Assembly (NCBI RefSeq): GCF_014960965.1
Contig: NZ_CP063169.1
Location: 2,513,581-2,577,580 of the forward strand
DNA from: Ruania alkalisoli
GTDB taxonomy: Bacteria > Actinomycetota > Actinomycetes > Actinomycetales > Beutenbergiaceae
Direction: 5' to 3'
Length of the DNA: 64,000 bases
Each line of letters starts with the position of its first letter. Within the stretch, counting starts at the first letter, position 1. The position numbers and the translations under genes are program-made. The notes beneath the pieces are model-generated. The model did not search any database, had not been told where the DNA came from, and was given only the letters and a program-made list of their open reading frames with translations. Below, one piece after another: positions 17,766 through 25,606 of this stretch.

Positions 17766-18935
17766 TTATTGAGTGACCAGATCGGCGCTGTACCAGAAGA
17801 CGTTGTAGGGGCCCCACAGGGACAGCGAGAAGTAGAGCGTTCCGCCGTCGTCGCTGACGTACCGCGGATTGAGGTAAGGGCTGTACAGACCGGGATTCTC
17901 AGCCTGGGTACTGATCGTGTGCGGCTGGCTCCACGGGCCCCACGGGGTGAGTCCCTCGAAGAGCACCGCATCCTCGTTCTGCAGCGTGCTCATCAGCCAT
18001 CGGTCCAGCTCAGGGTGATACATCACGGAGATCTCGCCGATGGGTGCCTCGACGATCGTCTCCGCCTCGCTCATCTCCGGCGACCAGCGAGGTGCGCCGT
18101 CGCCGTCAGTACCCGCGAAGTACTCGTAGGCGCTGAGGTCCTCGACGGCATCGGTCGTGGCGGGAACTTTCATCAGCTGCACCCCACCGAACCTCCCGGC
18201 GGGGATCGACCAGAGGTAGAGATAGTCTTCGCCGTTCTCGGCCACGTGGACTGCGGAGACCTGCACGAAGCCGGAGTCCCCCGGCCACTGCGGATCGTCC
18301 AGGGTCTCCCACGTGGCGCCGTCGTCGGTGGATCTGGCGAGCCCAGCGTGGTTGGCGTCCCACTGCCCGGCCTCGCCCCAGTAGTTCACCGACATGTACT
18401 GCAGGTAGAGAACATCCTCGACGACGAACCCGTGGGTGGGGATCTTCGTCACCTCTCCCTCACCGTTGTTGGCATCGTGCTCGCCGGGGATCACCTCGAG
18501 CGCCAGTCCGACGTCGTCCCTCGCCCAGTCCTCGAAGGTGATCCCGTCGGTGGGGTCGTCGTCGGTGGTCCAGGCCAGCGCGTTCGAGCGCCAGTTGCCA
18601 CCGCCACCACCGAAGGCGTCCGGTTCGCGGGTGCCGAAGGTGTCGCCGAAGACGACGTAGGTGCGTTCGCCGTCGTTGATCATGGACCCGAGGTCGGTGC
18701 CTGCCACGGCGACCGCCTCGGTGTCGTTGATCGCCGAGTCGGGCCCGGTGAGCTGGGCGACCTGGGTGAGGTTCTCGATACCCGTGATCAGGAACTCCCC
18801 ATCGGCCGGGGTCCCCGACGGCACAGCGGGTGTGCCGGGGGCATCCTCGCCCGGGCCCGGCGTACAGGCGGTCACCATCAGCGCGACCACAGTGAGAACG
18901 ACGGCACGGAATCTCGCATGACGGTCCCCTCTCAT
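17766..18935 (-). CDS. DUF4185 (GH183-type) lipoprotein, putative endo-D-arabinanase
   Basis: Predicted surface lipoprotein of 389 residues: FRAVVLTVVALMVTAC gives a lipobox near residue 24. The mature part has the DUF4185 beta-propeller pattern: TDLGSMINDGERTYVVFGDTFG, then WRSNALAWTTDDD, then FLYLW-type strands and TPWGPWSQPH. The aspartates in TDLG and FGDTF lie about 17 residues apart and are the likely catalytic pair of this family (from memory). DUF4185 proteins of family GH183 are endo-acting D-arabinofuranases cutting the arabinan of arabinogalactan and lipoarabinomannan. ATG 18935 overlaps the GH172 stop (ATGA). An activity other than on D-arabinan cannot be excluded. Confidence 0.8.
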   Translation of the reverse strand: MRGDRHARFRAVVLTVVALMVTACTPGPGEDAPGTPAVPSGTPADGEFLITGIENLTQVAQLTGPDSAINDTEAVAVAGTDLGSMINDGERTYVVFGDTFGTREPDAFGGGGGNWRSNALAWTTDDDPTDGITFEDWARDDVGLALEVIPGEHDANNGEGEVTKIPTHGFVVEDVLYLQYMSVNYWGEAGQWDANHAGLARSTDDGATWETLDDPQWPGDSGFVQVSAVHVAENGEDYLYLWSIPAGRFGGVQLMKVPATTDAVEDLSAYEYFAGTDGDGAPRWSPEMSEAETIVEAPIGEISVMYHPELDRWLMSTLQNEDAVLFEGLTPWGPWSQPHTISTQAENPGLYSPYLNPRYVSDDGGTLYFSLSLWGPYNVFWYSADLVTQ

Positions 18936-20020
18936 CCCAGCCTCGGCAACCGTTCGGCGACCGGTGGAAGCTGCAGATGGGCGGCCGGCTGGGCCTGGTA
19001 CCAATAGGCGGTCGAGGAGAGGTCGTCACTGCGCCGGTTGTCGTGACCGTGCTCGATGGTGACGCGGATCGACTCCCGGAACGTGACCGGGTCCTCGATG
19101 TGGAAGCGGTACAACGAGATCTGCCCGGACCAGTTCTCCCCACCGGGCAACGTGATCCCGTGATAGAGCGAACTGTAGGTCTGGGACGGGCACCATGCGG
19201 TATTGAAGTAGTCCTCGGTGCCGGTACCGTGCAGGCTCGGTGGCCACGACTCGCCGTCGACGAAGATCATGTCGTCACCCTCGCCGTACCAGTTCCACTC
19301 GCTCGTGTGGCGTAGGTTCGTCACGTTCAGCACGCAGCCGACGAAGTGGCCTCGTCCGGTCGTCTCCAGGATCGTGTAGTTGCCAGCGCCGCCGATGTTC
19401 TCGCCACCGAACAGGTGCTCAGCGTTGCTGCGGCCTTCTTCGGAGGTGCCGTCGGTGGGGTTCTCCCGGTTCCAGCTCGCGTGAAACCGGCCGAGCCCTT
19501 CCTCGAGCTCGTCGAAGGCGTCGTAGTCGATGTAGTAGTAGAAGAAGACGTCCTGCTCGCACTCGCTGGTGATCTCCAGCCGGGCTCCGTCGGCGAACGG
19601 CATCTGGAAGAACGAGTTCAGGCCCTTGCCATCCTCCGGACTCATCTGCAGCGGCAAGGACGCGAAGTTCACGGTGCGCGCATGGCCGACGCCGAAGAAG
19701 TCGCCGAGCGGCACCAGCACGCTCGGTGTATCGGCGCCGTCCCAGAAGATCCGCAGGACGAGCTTGCGCAGATGGTCCCGGTCCTTGGAGTCGGGTCCAT
19801 CTCCCGCTGCTGGCGCCACGGTGATCCAGATGTGGTTGATCGACCCGGCACCGGTGATCTCCGCCAGGGTACGGGTCTCGCCGGAACGGACCGTGAGGCG
19901 ATCGTCGTTGCCGCCGGTCTGGTCCCAGCTGGACACGCGCAACCGGCGATGCTCACGCAGCCGGGGCAGGTCCCGCAGGCTCGATCCATAGCTGCCGTAG
20001 CGGACGGGATTGGTACTCAT
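18932..20020 (-). CDS. DUF2961 / GH172 glycoside hydrolase
   Basis: Protein of 362 residues with two linked jelly-roll halves typical of GH172. The region WYGEGDDMIFVDGE followed by HGTGTEDYFNTAW contains the family's catalytic glutamates, here E247 (nucleophile position) and E269 (acid/base position). GH172 includes alpha-D-fructofuranosidase/difructose-dianhydride enzymes and exo-alpha-D-arabinofuranosidases. The start ATG 20020 has GGAGAGG upstream; a longer open frame to 20221 crosses the operator and is rejected. No signal peptide, so it acts inside the cell. It is first in the operon, just downstream of a perfect LacI operator, and overlaps the DUF4185 gene. Confidence 0.9.
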   Translation of the reverse strand: MSTNPVRYGSYGSSLRDLPRLREHRRLRVSSWDQTGGNDDRLTVRSGETRTLAEITGAGSINHIWITVAPAAGDGPDSKDRDHLRKLVLRIFWDGADTPSVLVPLGDFFGVGHARTVNFASLPLQMSPEDGKGLNSFFQMPFADGARLEITSECEQDVFFYYYIDYDAFDELEEGLGRFHASWNRENPTDGTSEEGRSNAEHLFGGENIGGAGNYTILETTGRGHFVGCVLNVTNLRHTSEWNWYGEGDDMIFVDGESWPPSLHGTGTEDYFNTAWCPSQTYSSLYHGITLPGGENWSGQISLYRFHIEDPVTFRESIRVTIEHGHDNRRSDDLSSTAYWYQAQPAAHLQLPPVAERLPRLG

Positions 20021-20075
20021 GCGATCCTCTCCGTCGAGTCTCGTCCGTGGAACGACCGAGTCGGCCCTCCGTGCG

Positions 20076-20089
20076 AGTAAACGTTTACT
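20076..20089. promoter_or_regulatory. LacI-family operator
   Basis: AGTAAACGTTTACT is a perfect 14-bp palindrome with the central CG step favoured by LacI-type regulators. It lies 56 bp before the GH172 start and just after the end of the lacI-type gene, in the right place to repress the whole glycosidase-transporter operon. Confidence 0.8.
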
Positions 20090-20144
20090 GAGATCGAGGA
20101 TCGCACTCCCGTCCCGGCCTGTCAATGGATCGCGACGATCGAGC

Positions 20145-21161
20145 TCAGAGACGCTGGGTCGTGGTACCGCGGACGAGGAGTTCAGGTTCCAAGAGCAAGT
20201 GGACCGGCGCGACATCGTCATGAATCGCTCGCACGTTCAGCCGTTCGGCAGCCCGGGTCCCCATCTCGTCGACGGGCTGGGCGACGAGTGTGACAGCCGG
20301 ATGCACCAGCTGAGTCCAGGTGTCATCATCCACACCCACCAGGGAGATGTCTTCCGGAAGGCGGAATCCGGAGCGCTGGATTCCGCGATAGGCACCCGCG
20401 GTCAGCGGTCCATTCATGGCCACGACAGCATCGGGCGGCTTCGGCCCGCTCACGGCCGCCAGCACCGCGTCCTCGGCGTCGGCCATCCGAAGATCGGTGC
20501 GGACCATCCGTTCGTGCTCGAACACCACCCCTGCCTCGGCCAGCGCATGCCGCACACCGTCCAGCCGGTCCTCGGTGGTGCTCACACCTGAAGGTCCGGC
20601 AAGGCAGAGGATATCCCTGTGGCCGAGGGCGAGCAGGTGCTCCACCGCCAGCCGGCCGACCCGCTCATTGTCCAACAGGATCGAGTCGCCAGCGAAGTCG
20701 TGAACCCGGCGATCGACGACGACTGTGGGAATTCCTGCTGCCAGCAAGGGGGCCAGGTCGGACTGCTCTTCGGAGGTCACAGAGACCACCACGCCCGACA
20801 TCCGTTGAGCAATCGCAGCGTCGAGATATCCTCTCTCGCGCTCAAGTTGCTCGTCGGTGTTGCAGAGCATGACCGAGTGACCGGACCTGACCGCCACATG
20901 CTCGACGGCCGTAACCAACGAGGTGAAGAACGGGTTCTTCACATCCGAGACGATCGCAGCCCACACGTCGGCGCGCTGGCGCCGCAGCGCACGGCCGTTC
21001 GAGTTCGGCACGTAGCGGGCTGCCCGGGCGGCCACGCGCACACGTTCGGCGAGCACGGGGTCCACGGTGCTCGATCCGTTGAGTACCCGGGAGACGGTCG
21101 CGATGGATACACCGGCGGCAGCTGCGACATCGGTGATCCTGACGGGGCGATCGCTGCTCAT
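20145..21161 (-). CDS. LacI family transcriptional regulator
   Basis: Regulator of 338 residues with an N-terminal helix-turn-helix (VRITDVAAAAGVSIATVSRVLNG, about residues 6-28) and hinge, then a periplasmic-binding-protein-like effector domain (ADVWAAIVSDVKNPFFTSLV; LVGVDDDTWTQLVHP). ATG 21161 overlaps the stop of the upstream beta-propeller gene; a GTG one codon earlier is also possible. The perfect operator at 20076-20089 lies between this gene and the GH172 operon, so it most likely represses that operon until a sugar released from the substrate binds. Confidence 0.93.
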   Translation of the reverse strand: MSSDRPVRITDVAAAAGVSIATVSRVLNGSSTVDPVLAERVRVAARAARYVPNSNGRALRRQRADVWAAIVSDVKNPFFTSLVTAVEHVAVRSGHSVMLCNTDEQLERERGYLDAAIAQRMSGVVVSVTSEEQSDLAPLLAAGIPTVVVDRRVHDFAGDSILLDNERVGRLAVEHLLALGHRDILCLAGPSGVSTTEDRLDGVRHALAEAGVVFEHERMVRTDLRMADAEDAVLAAVSGPKPPDAVVAMNGPLTAGAYRGIQRSGFRLPEDISLVGVDDDTWTQLVHPAVTLVAQPVDEMGTRAAERLNVRAIHDDVAPVHLLLEPELLVRGTTTQRL

Positions 21162-22921
21162 CACCGGATGCTCCCACAGGTGCTCGCGGACGGAGCTTCG
21201 TCGGGGGCGAGCACCGCCAGCTCGGCCACGGCCGTGTAGCCGCCCCAGCCGCCCGCCGGACCGGCGATCCGGACACCCGTGGTCTCCCGGGGCGAGAAGG
21301 TGAACTCATACGTGCGTCGACCGGTGGCAGCCTCCGAGCACGGATAGGGCGGGGACACCACAGCATCGGCCACCCGCTCCCATCCCCTGGCGGTACGCAC
21401 CTCCACCACCGGGGTAGACGCGAACCACCCGGAGCCATGATCCATCGGGCCACTGGTGAGCACGACCCGGTCGCACCGCACGGTGATCGGCCAGGTGTAG
21501 CCCCACGCGTCGCTCTCGCGGACAAGACCGTTCCACGAGTCCTCAGCTCGGTCGACGCGCCCGTCACGGAGCACGTCCAGCCTCCCGTCACGGCAGCTGG
21601 ACACCACCGGGTAGGCGTCCGGCCGATGCGCGAGGTTCTCCCCCGACGTGCCTACGGCGGGCACGAGCGGGTCGGGCATCGGGTCCAGACGCAGCGGCCG
21701 CAGCGAGAAGTGATAGGCCGACCCTCCATAGGTGGAAGCGCCGACGAACCAGTTCGACTGCACCCACGCCATCCGCCCATCCTCGCTGAGGAACTTGCTT
21801 GGGATAGTGGTCGCGTAGCCGCCGTGCCGCGGCTGGGACCACAGGGGCCCTCGCCACGGGAACGGTCCGAAGTCGTGACTGAGCGCATGCTTCCACGGAC
21901 CCCAAGGGGTGGGCGACTCGTAGAGCTCGAACGTGAACTCGGTCCAGGAGGAATACAGGAACCGCCGTAGGCCCGGGTTGTAGACAATGGAGCCCTGCGC
22001 GATGCGAGTACCGCGAATCGGTGCCGGGGCTCCGGGCAATGGCCGGGCCGTTCCCACCCGGCGGGTGTCGGTGAGCACGGGGACGGCATCCTCGAGGGCT
22101 GCCGTCCACGCCGGACCCGACGTGCCGTGGCCGGAACAGAACTGCCACGAGGTGCGGTCCTGGATCGACCCGATCGGCACTCGCGCGAGATACAGGTCCA
22201 CCGGGTCCGGCACGGCGGCCGAATAGGACGTGCGCCAGTTGTGGTCGATGCCGTAGGCATAGACAAACTTCGACGGGTCCTCGTCGGTGTGCGGAACGAG
22301 CGTTCGGAGCACTGTCACGTGCCGTGCGGACTGTCCGAAGTCGAGGAACATCACTGTGGTGAATCGTCCAGTGAACATGGGCGCCGGGCCAGACGGCCCG
22401 AGATGCCAGGTCCGGCCGTAGTCATCGGAACGGACTATCCCGGCCGCTGGTGCTTCGTTGAACGTGTCTGGCCCAGTCCCTGCGCGCAGATCCTGGACGG
22501 CGAGATACAACTCGTCGCGCCCGTCTGCGTTGCCATCGACTGCCACCATTCCCGTCGGCTTGCTGTTGTAGCGGGAGGGATCGGTCCACACCGGCGAGAC
22601 GTCACGTTCAGCGGCCAGCCGTCTTATCACCACACCGGTGGCGGGGTCACCGTCGATCCTGCACACCACGATATCGCCGAAACTGGCCGTGCCACTGCCG
22701 TCATCGACGCCCACCCCATCCCCGCACGCGGAGTACAGCGCGCCGTCATCTGCCCAGGCAGTGGGCCACAGGTCCCCGTCCGAGTCCGATGTGACCGTGG
22801 CCGCCTCGGCAATACTCGCGACGGCAAAGGCGTGAGATTCCTCAGGAGCGAGCCTCAGCGTGCCGGGTTCCTCACCGCCGGTATCCACTCCCGGAATCGC
22901 CGGCACCGCGGCGTCAGCCAT
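21161..22921 (-). CDS. Beta-propeller protein with C-terminal discoidin-like domain, DUF4185-related
   Basis: Protein of 586 residues of uncertain function. The first ~410 residues look like a five-bladed beta-propeller: LWPTAWADDGALYSACGDG, a later YNPGLRRFLYSSW strand and ESPTPWGPWKHA, which resembles TPWGPW in the neighbouring DUF4185 lipoprotein. The last ~150 residues (GRLDVLRDG to TAVAELAVLAP) have the spacing of a discoidin/CBM32-like beta-sandwich. No signal peptide is visible from ATG 22921. It may be a second GH183-type or a GH43-like enzyme for arabinan, acting inside the cell unless the start is wrong. It is coupled to the lacI-type gene downstream. Confidence 0.6.
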   Translation of the reverse strand: MADAAVPAIPGVDTGGEEPGTLRLAPEESHAFAVASIAEAATVTSDSDGDLWPTAWADDGALYSACGDGVGVDDGSGTASFGDIVVCRIDGDPATGVVIRRLAAERDVSPVWTDPSRYNSKPTGMVAVDGNADGRDELYLAVQDLRAGTGPDTFNEAPAAGIVRSDDYGRTWHLGPSGPAPMFTGRFTTVMFLDFGQSARHVTVLRTLVPHTDEDPSKFVYAYGIDHNWRTSYSAAVPDPVDLYLARVPIGSIQDRTSWQFCSGHGTSGPAWTAALEDAVPVLTDTRRVGTARPLPGAPAPIRGTRIAQGSIVYNPGLRRFLYSSWTEFTFELYESPTPWGPWKHALSHDFGPFPWRGPLWSQPRHGGYATTIPSKFLSEDGRMAWVQSNWFVGASTYGGSAYHFSLRPLRLDPMPDPLVPAVGTSGENLAHRPDAYPVVSSCRDGRLDVLRDGRVDRAEDSWNGLVRESDAWGYTWPITVRCDRVVLTSGPMDHGSGWFASTPVVEVRTARGWERVADAVVSPPYPCSEAATGRRTYEFTFSPRETTGVRIAGPAGGWGGYTAVAELAVLAPDEAPSASTCGSIR

Positions 22922-22932
22922 GGCTCGTCGCC

Positions 22933-23658
22933 CTAATGTCCGGCGGCGTTGCCGTCGCCTCGGTTCCGTTCCTTCCCCGGCTCCGGAGTCTCAGAGGTCG
23001 CATGTTCGGCGTCGTGGGCCTCACCGACCGTGCGCGTCTCGCGCTCTCGGGCACGCTCGGCGGCTTCCCGTGCCACCTGGGTACGCGCCTCCTCGGCCGC
23101 TTCCTCACGCTGGCGCCGGGCGCGATCGGTCTCCTTGCTCTTGGCGACCGTGCCACGCAGCGCGCTGACCTCCTTGCGGGAGCGTCGCCACCGCAGGAGC
23201 AGCAGGATGAGCACGGCGGCGACAACTGCCGATCCGAGCGCCCCGGCGTACATGGCGCCGGTGAACGAGGGGGCTCCGATCTGCATGTCCACCTTGGCGT
23301 CCAGCGCGGCGGTCGTACTCGCCACGTCGATCGCGATGGTCAGGACGAGCGGCAAGGTCAACAGCAAGGCGACGCCGCCGATGATGAGGCGGGTGCGCCA
23401 CGGACGATGCCACCGCACAGCGATGACGCCGATCGCGACGGGAACGAGGGTGAAGACGGCACCGCAGAGCAAGCCCACGAGCACACCCGCACTCGCCACT
23501 CCCCCGACCCACCCGGTCACGGCGGCCGCCCACCAGCCCGGCAGGAGCGCACTGCCAAGCACGAACAGCACGATCGCGAGCAGAACGGCGCCGCTGACCG
23601 TCGTGACGGTGCGGATCCACGCCGGTGGGGCTCCAGAGGCAGGCTTCGCTTCGCTCAT
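22933..23658 (-). CDS. Membrane protein of unknown function
   Basis: Protein of 241 residues with four hydrophobic helices (about 20-40, 50-85, 92-112 and 137-157) and a long, highly charged C-terminal tail (about 160-241) rich in Arg, Glu and Ala that is probably a helical cytoplasmic segment. No catalytic motif is seen and I recognise no family. It lies 11 bp upstream of the beta-propeller gene, so it could be transcribed with the carbohydrate locus, though nothing in it points to sugar metabolism. Confidence 0.65.
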   Translation of the reverse strand: MSEAKPASGAPPAWIRTVTTVSGAVLLAIVLFVLGSALLPGWWAAAVTGWVGGVASAGVLVGLLCGAVFTLVPVAIGVIAVRWHRPWRTRLIIGGVALLLTLPLVLTIAIDVASTTAALDAKVDMQIGAPSFTGAMYAGALGSAVVAAVLILLLLRWRRSRKEVSALRGTVAKSKETDRARRQREEAAEEARTQVAREAAERARERETRTVGEAHDAEHATSETPEPGKERNRGDGNAAGH

Positions 23659-23713
23659 GGTCCCATCCTGGCAGCAACTGCGCTTCGCGTCTCAAGGGAG
23701 GCCACCGTGGACC

Positions 23714-23768
23714 GGAATCGCTCGTCGATCTGGCTGTGGGTCGCGCGGACCCACAGCCAGATCGGCGA
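23714..23768. repeat. 24-bp dispersed repeat within a long hairpin (copy G)
   Basis: The repeat GGAATCGCTCGTCGATCTGG begins at 23714. Its right part is the left arm of a near-perfect inverted repeat: 16 paired bases (23727-23742 with 23748-23763) around a gcgcg loop, extended outward to 23722/23768 with one mismatch. It sits between the end of an ABC exporter gene and the start of the membrane-protein gene, both on the minus strand. It could terminate the exporter transcript, but no U-tract follows. The same core recurs at 38.8-40 and 59.4 kb. Confidence 0.85.
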
Positions 23769-23785
23769 AGTGGAGCAGCGGTGCT

Positions 23786-25606
23786 TCAGACCAGGGAGTC
23801 CTGCCACGCTTGGTGGAGGGCCGCGAAGCGCCCGGTACCTCCGATGAGGTCCTCGGGTGCACCATCCTCGACCACGCGCCCCTCGCTCATCACCAGTACC
23901 CGGTCGGCGATCGCCACTGTCGACAGCCGGTGGGCGATGATGATTGCCGTCCGGTCGGCCAGCAGCGTCTGCAACCCTCGCTGTACGAGTCGCTCACCGG
24001 GGATGTCCAGCGAGCTGGTCGCCTCGTCCAGGATGAGGACGGCAGGGTCGGCGAGGAACGCCCGGGCGAACGAGATCAGCTGCCGTTGCCCGGCACTGAC
24101 CCGGCCACCGCGCTTGTTGACGTCGGTGTCGTACCCCTCGGGCAGCGCGGTGATGAAATCGTGCGCACCGACCGCCCGGGCAGCCGCCTCAATCGCCGCA
24201 TCGTCGGCGTCGGGGCGCGCCAGGGCGATGTTGTCGCGGACCGTACCCGAGAACAGGTAGGCCTCCTGCGTCACCATCACCACAGCTCGCCGCAGATCCC
24301 GCATCGTCACCTCCCGCAGGTCCACGCCGTCGAGCAGCAGGCGGCCGCCGGTGACGTCGTAGAAACGAGACACCAGCTTCGCCACCGTCGACTTGCCGGC
24401 TCCGGTCTGCCCCACCAACGCCACCGTCTGCCCGGCCGGGACGTCCAGGTCCAGGTCGGGCAGCACGACGCTGTCTCGCCCGTAGCCGAAACGCACGTGC
24501 TCGAAGCGGAGGTGACCGGACGCCGTCGGGAGTGGAACGGGCCGTTCGGCCTGACGTACGGTCGGGACCTCCTCCAGGAGCCCGGAGATCTTCTCCAGGG
24601 CTGCCGCAGCGGACTGGAAGGAGTTGTAGAACATCGCCATCTGCCCGACCGGCTGGAAGAACCGCTTCGTGTAGAGCAGGGTCGCGATCAGCACACCCAC
24701 CTCAAGCTGACCGTCCAGCACCCGGAAGGCGCCGAACGCCATGGCTACCGCCACGGTGACATTGCCCGTGAGCTGCAGCGCCGGATCGTAGATGCCGTTC
24801 AGGCCCATCGTGCGCGCGTTGTTGTGCCGGTACTCCTCCGTGAGATCCGCGTAGGTCCGGTTGTTGGCGTCTTCCCGGCGGAAGGCGTGCACCGCCCGGA
24901 TCCCGGTCATCGTCTCGACGAAATTGACGATCAGCCGGGCCGAGGCCACACGCGAGATCCGGTACAACACCTGAGAACGCTTCTGGAACCAGCGGGTGAT
25001 CAGCCACACCGGGATCACGGCCACCAGCAGCACCAGACCTGCCTGCCAGTCCAGCAGGAACAGTGAGATGCCCACGAACATCATGTAGAGGAAGCCCGAG
25101 GCCAGCGAGGTGATACCCGAGTCGAGCAGTTCCTTGAGCGCGTCCAGGTCAGCGGTCTGCCGGGAGATGATGCGGCCCGAGGTGTAGGACTCGTGGAACT
25201 CCAGACTCAGCCGCTGCGTCTGACGGAACACGCGCTGACGCAGGTCCAGCAGGATCGACTGACTCACCCGAGCCGCGAGGCGGATGTACCCGGCGGTGGC
25301 CGCACCAGCCACCAGGGCAGTGACGACGTACATCGCGCCCGTCAGTACGGCCGGGCCCCAGGAACCGTCCTGGGCTGCGGGGATCCCGACGTCGATGGCG
25401 CGTGCGATCAGGGCCGGACCAGCGGCCTTGGCCGCCTGCGCAGCGACCACCAGGACGACCGTGACGATGAACAGCCGCTTGAGCGGGGAGAGCAGGCTGC
25501 CCAGCAGACGCAACGATCGGCGGCGCACGAGGCGGGAGTCGGCCCGATCGAGGTGGCTGTTCTCCTCGTCGGTGACCCCGCGCGGGGTCACCGGAACGGC
25601 GCGCAT
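23786..25606 (-). CDS. ABC exporter half-transporter, subunit 2
   Basis: ABC exporter of 606 residues: six-helix membrane domain (about 40-330) then the ATPase domain with GQTGAGKST (Walker A), VTQEAYLF (Q-loop), VSAGQRQL (signature with Ala replacing Gly), [12 protein letters not shown] (canonical Walker B glutamate) and IIAHRLST (H-loop). The partner encoded upstream has the complementary changes, so the pair should be a heterodimer with one catalytic and one degenerate ATP site, like BmrCD or TmrAB. It starts at the stop of the partner gene. The substrate (drug, lipid or peptide) is unknown. Confidence 0.93.
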   Translation of the reverse strand: MRAVPVTPRGVTDEENSHLDRADSRLVRRRSLRLLGSLLSPLKRLFIVTVVLVVAAQAAKAAGPALIARAIDVGIPAAQDGSWGPAVLTGAMYVVTALVAGAATAGYIRLAARVSQSILLDLRQRVFRQTQRLSLEFHESYTSGRIISRQTADLDALKELLDSGITSLASGFLYMMFVGISLFLLDWQAGLVLLVAVIPVWLITRWFQKRSQVLYRISRVASARLIVNFVETMTGIRAVHAFRREDANNRTYADLTEEYRHNNARTMGLNGIYDPALQLTGNVTVAVAMAFGAFRVLDGQLEVGVLIATLLYTKRFFQPVGQMAMFYNSFQSAAAALEKISGLLEEVPTVRQAERPVPLPTASGHLRFEHVRFGYGRDSVVLPDLDLDVPAGQTVALVGQTGAGKSTVAKLVSRFYDVTGGRLLLDGVDLREVTMRDLRRAVVMVTQEAYLFSGTVRDNIALARPDADDAAIEAAARAVGAHDFITALPEGYDTDVNKRGGRVSAGQRQLISFARAFLADPAVLILDEATSSLDIPGERLVQRGLQTLLADRTAIIIAHRLSTVAIADRVLVMSEGRVVEDGAPEDLIGGTGRFAALHQAWQDSLV

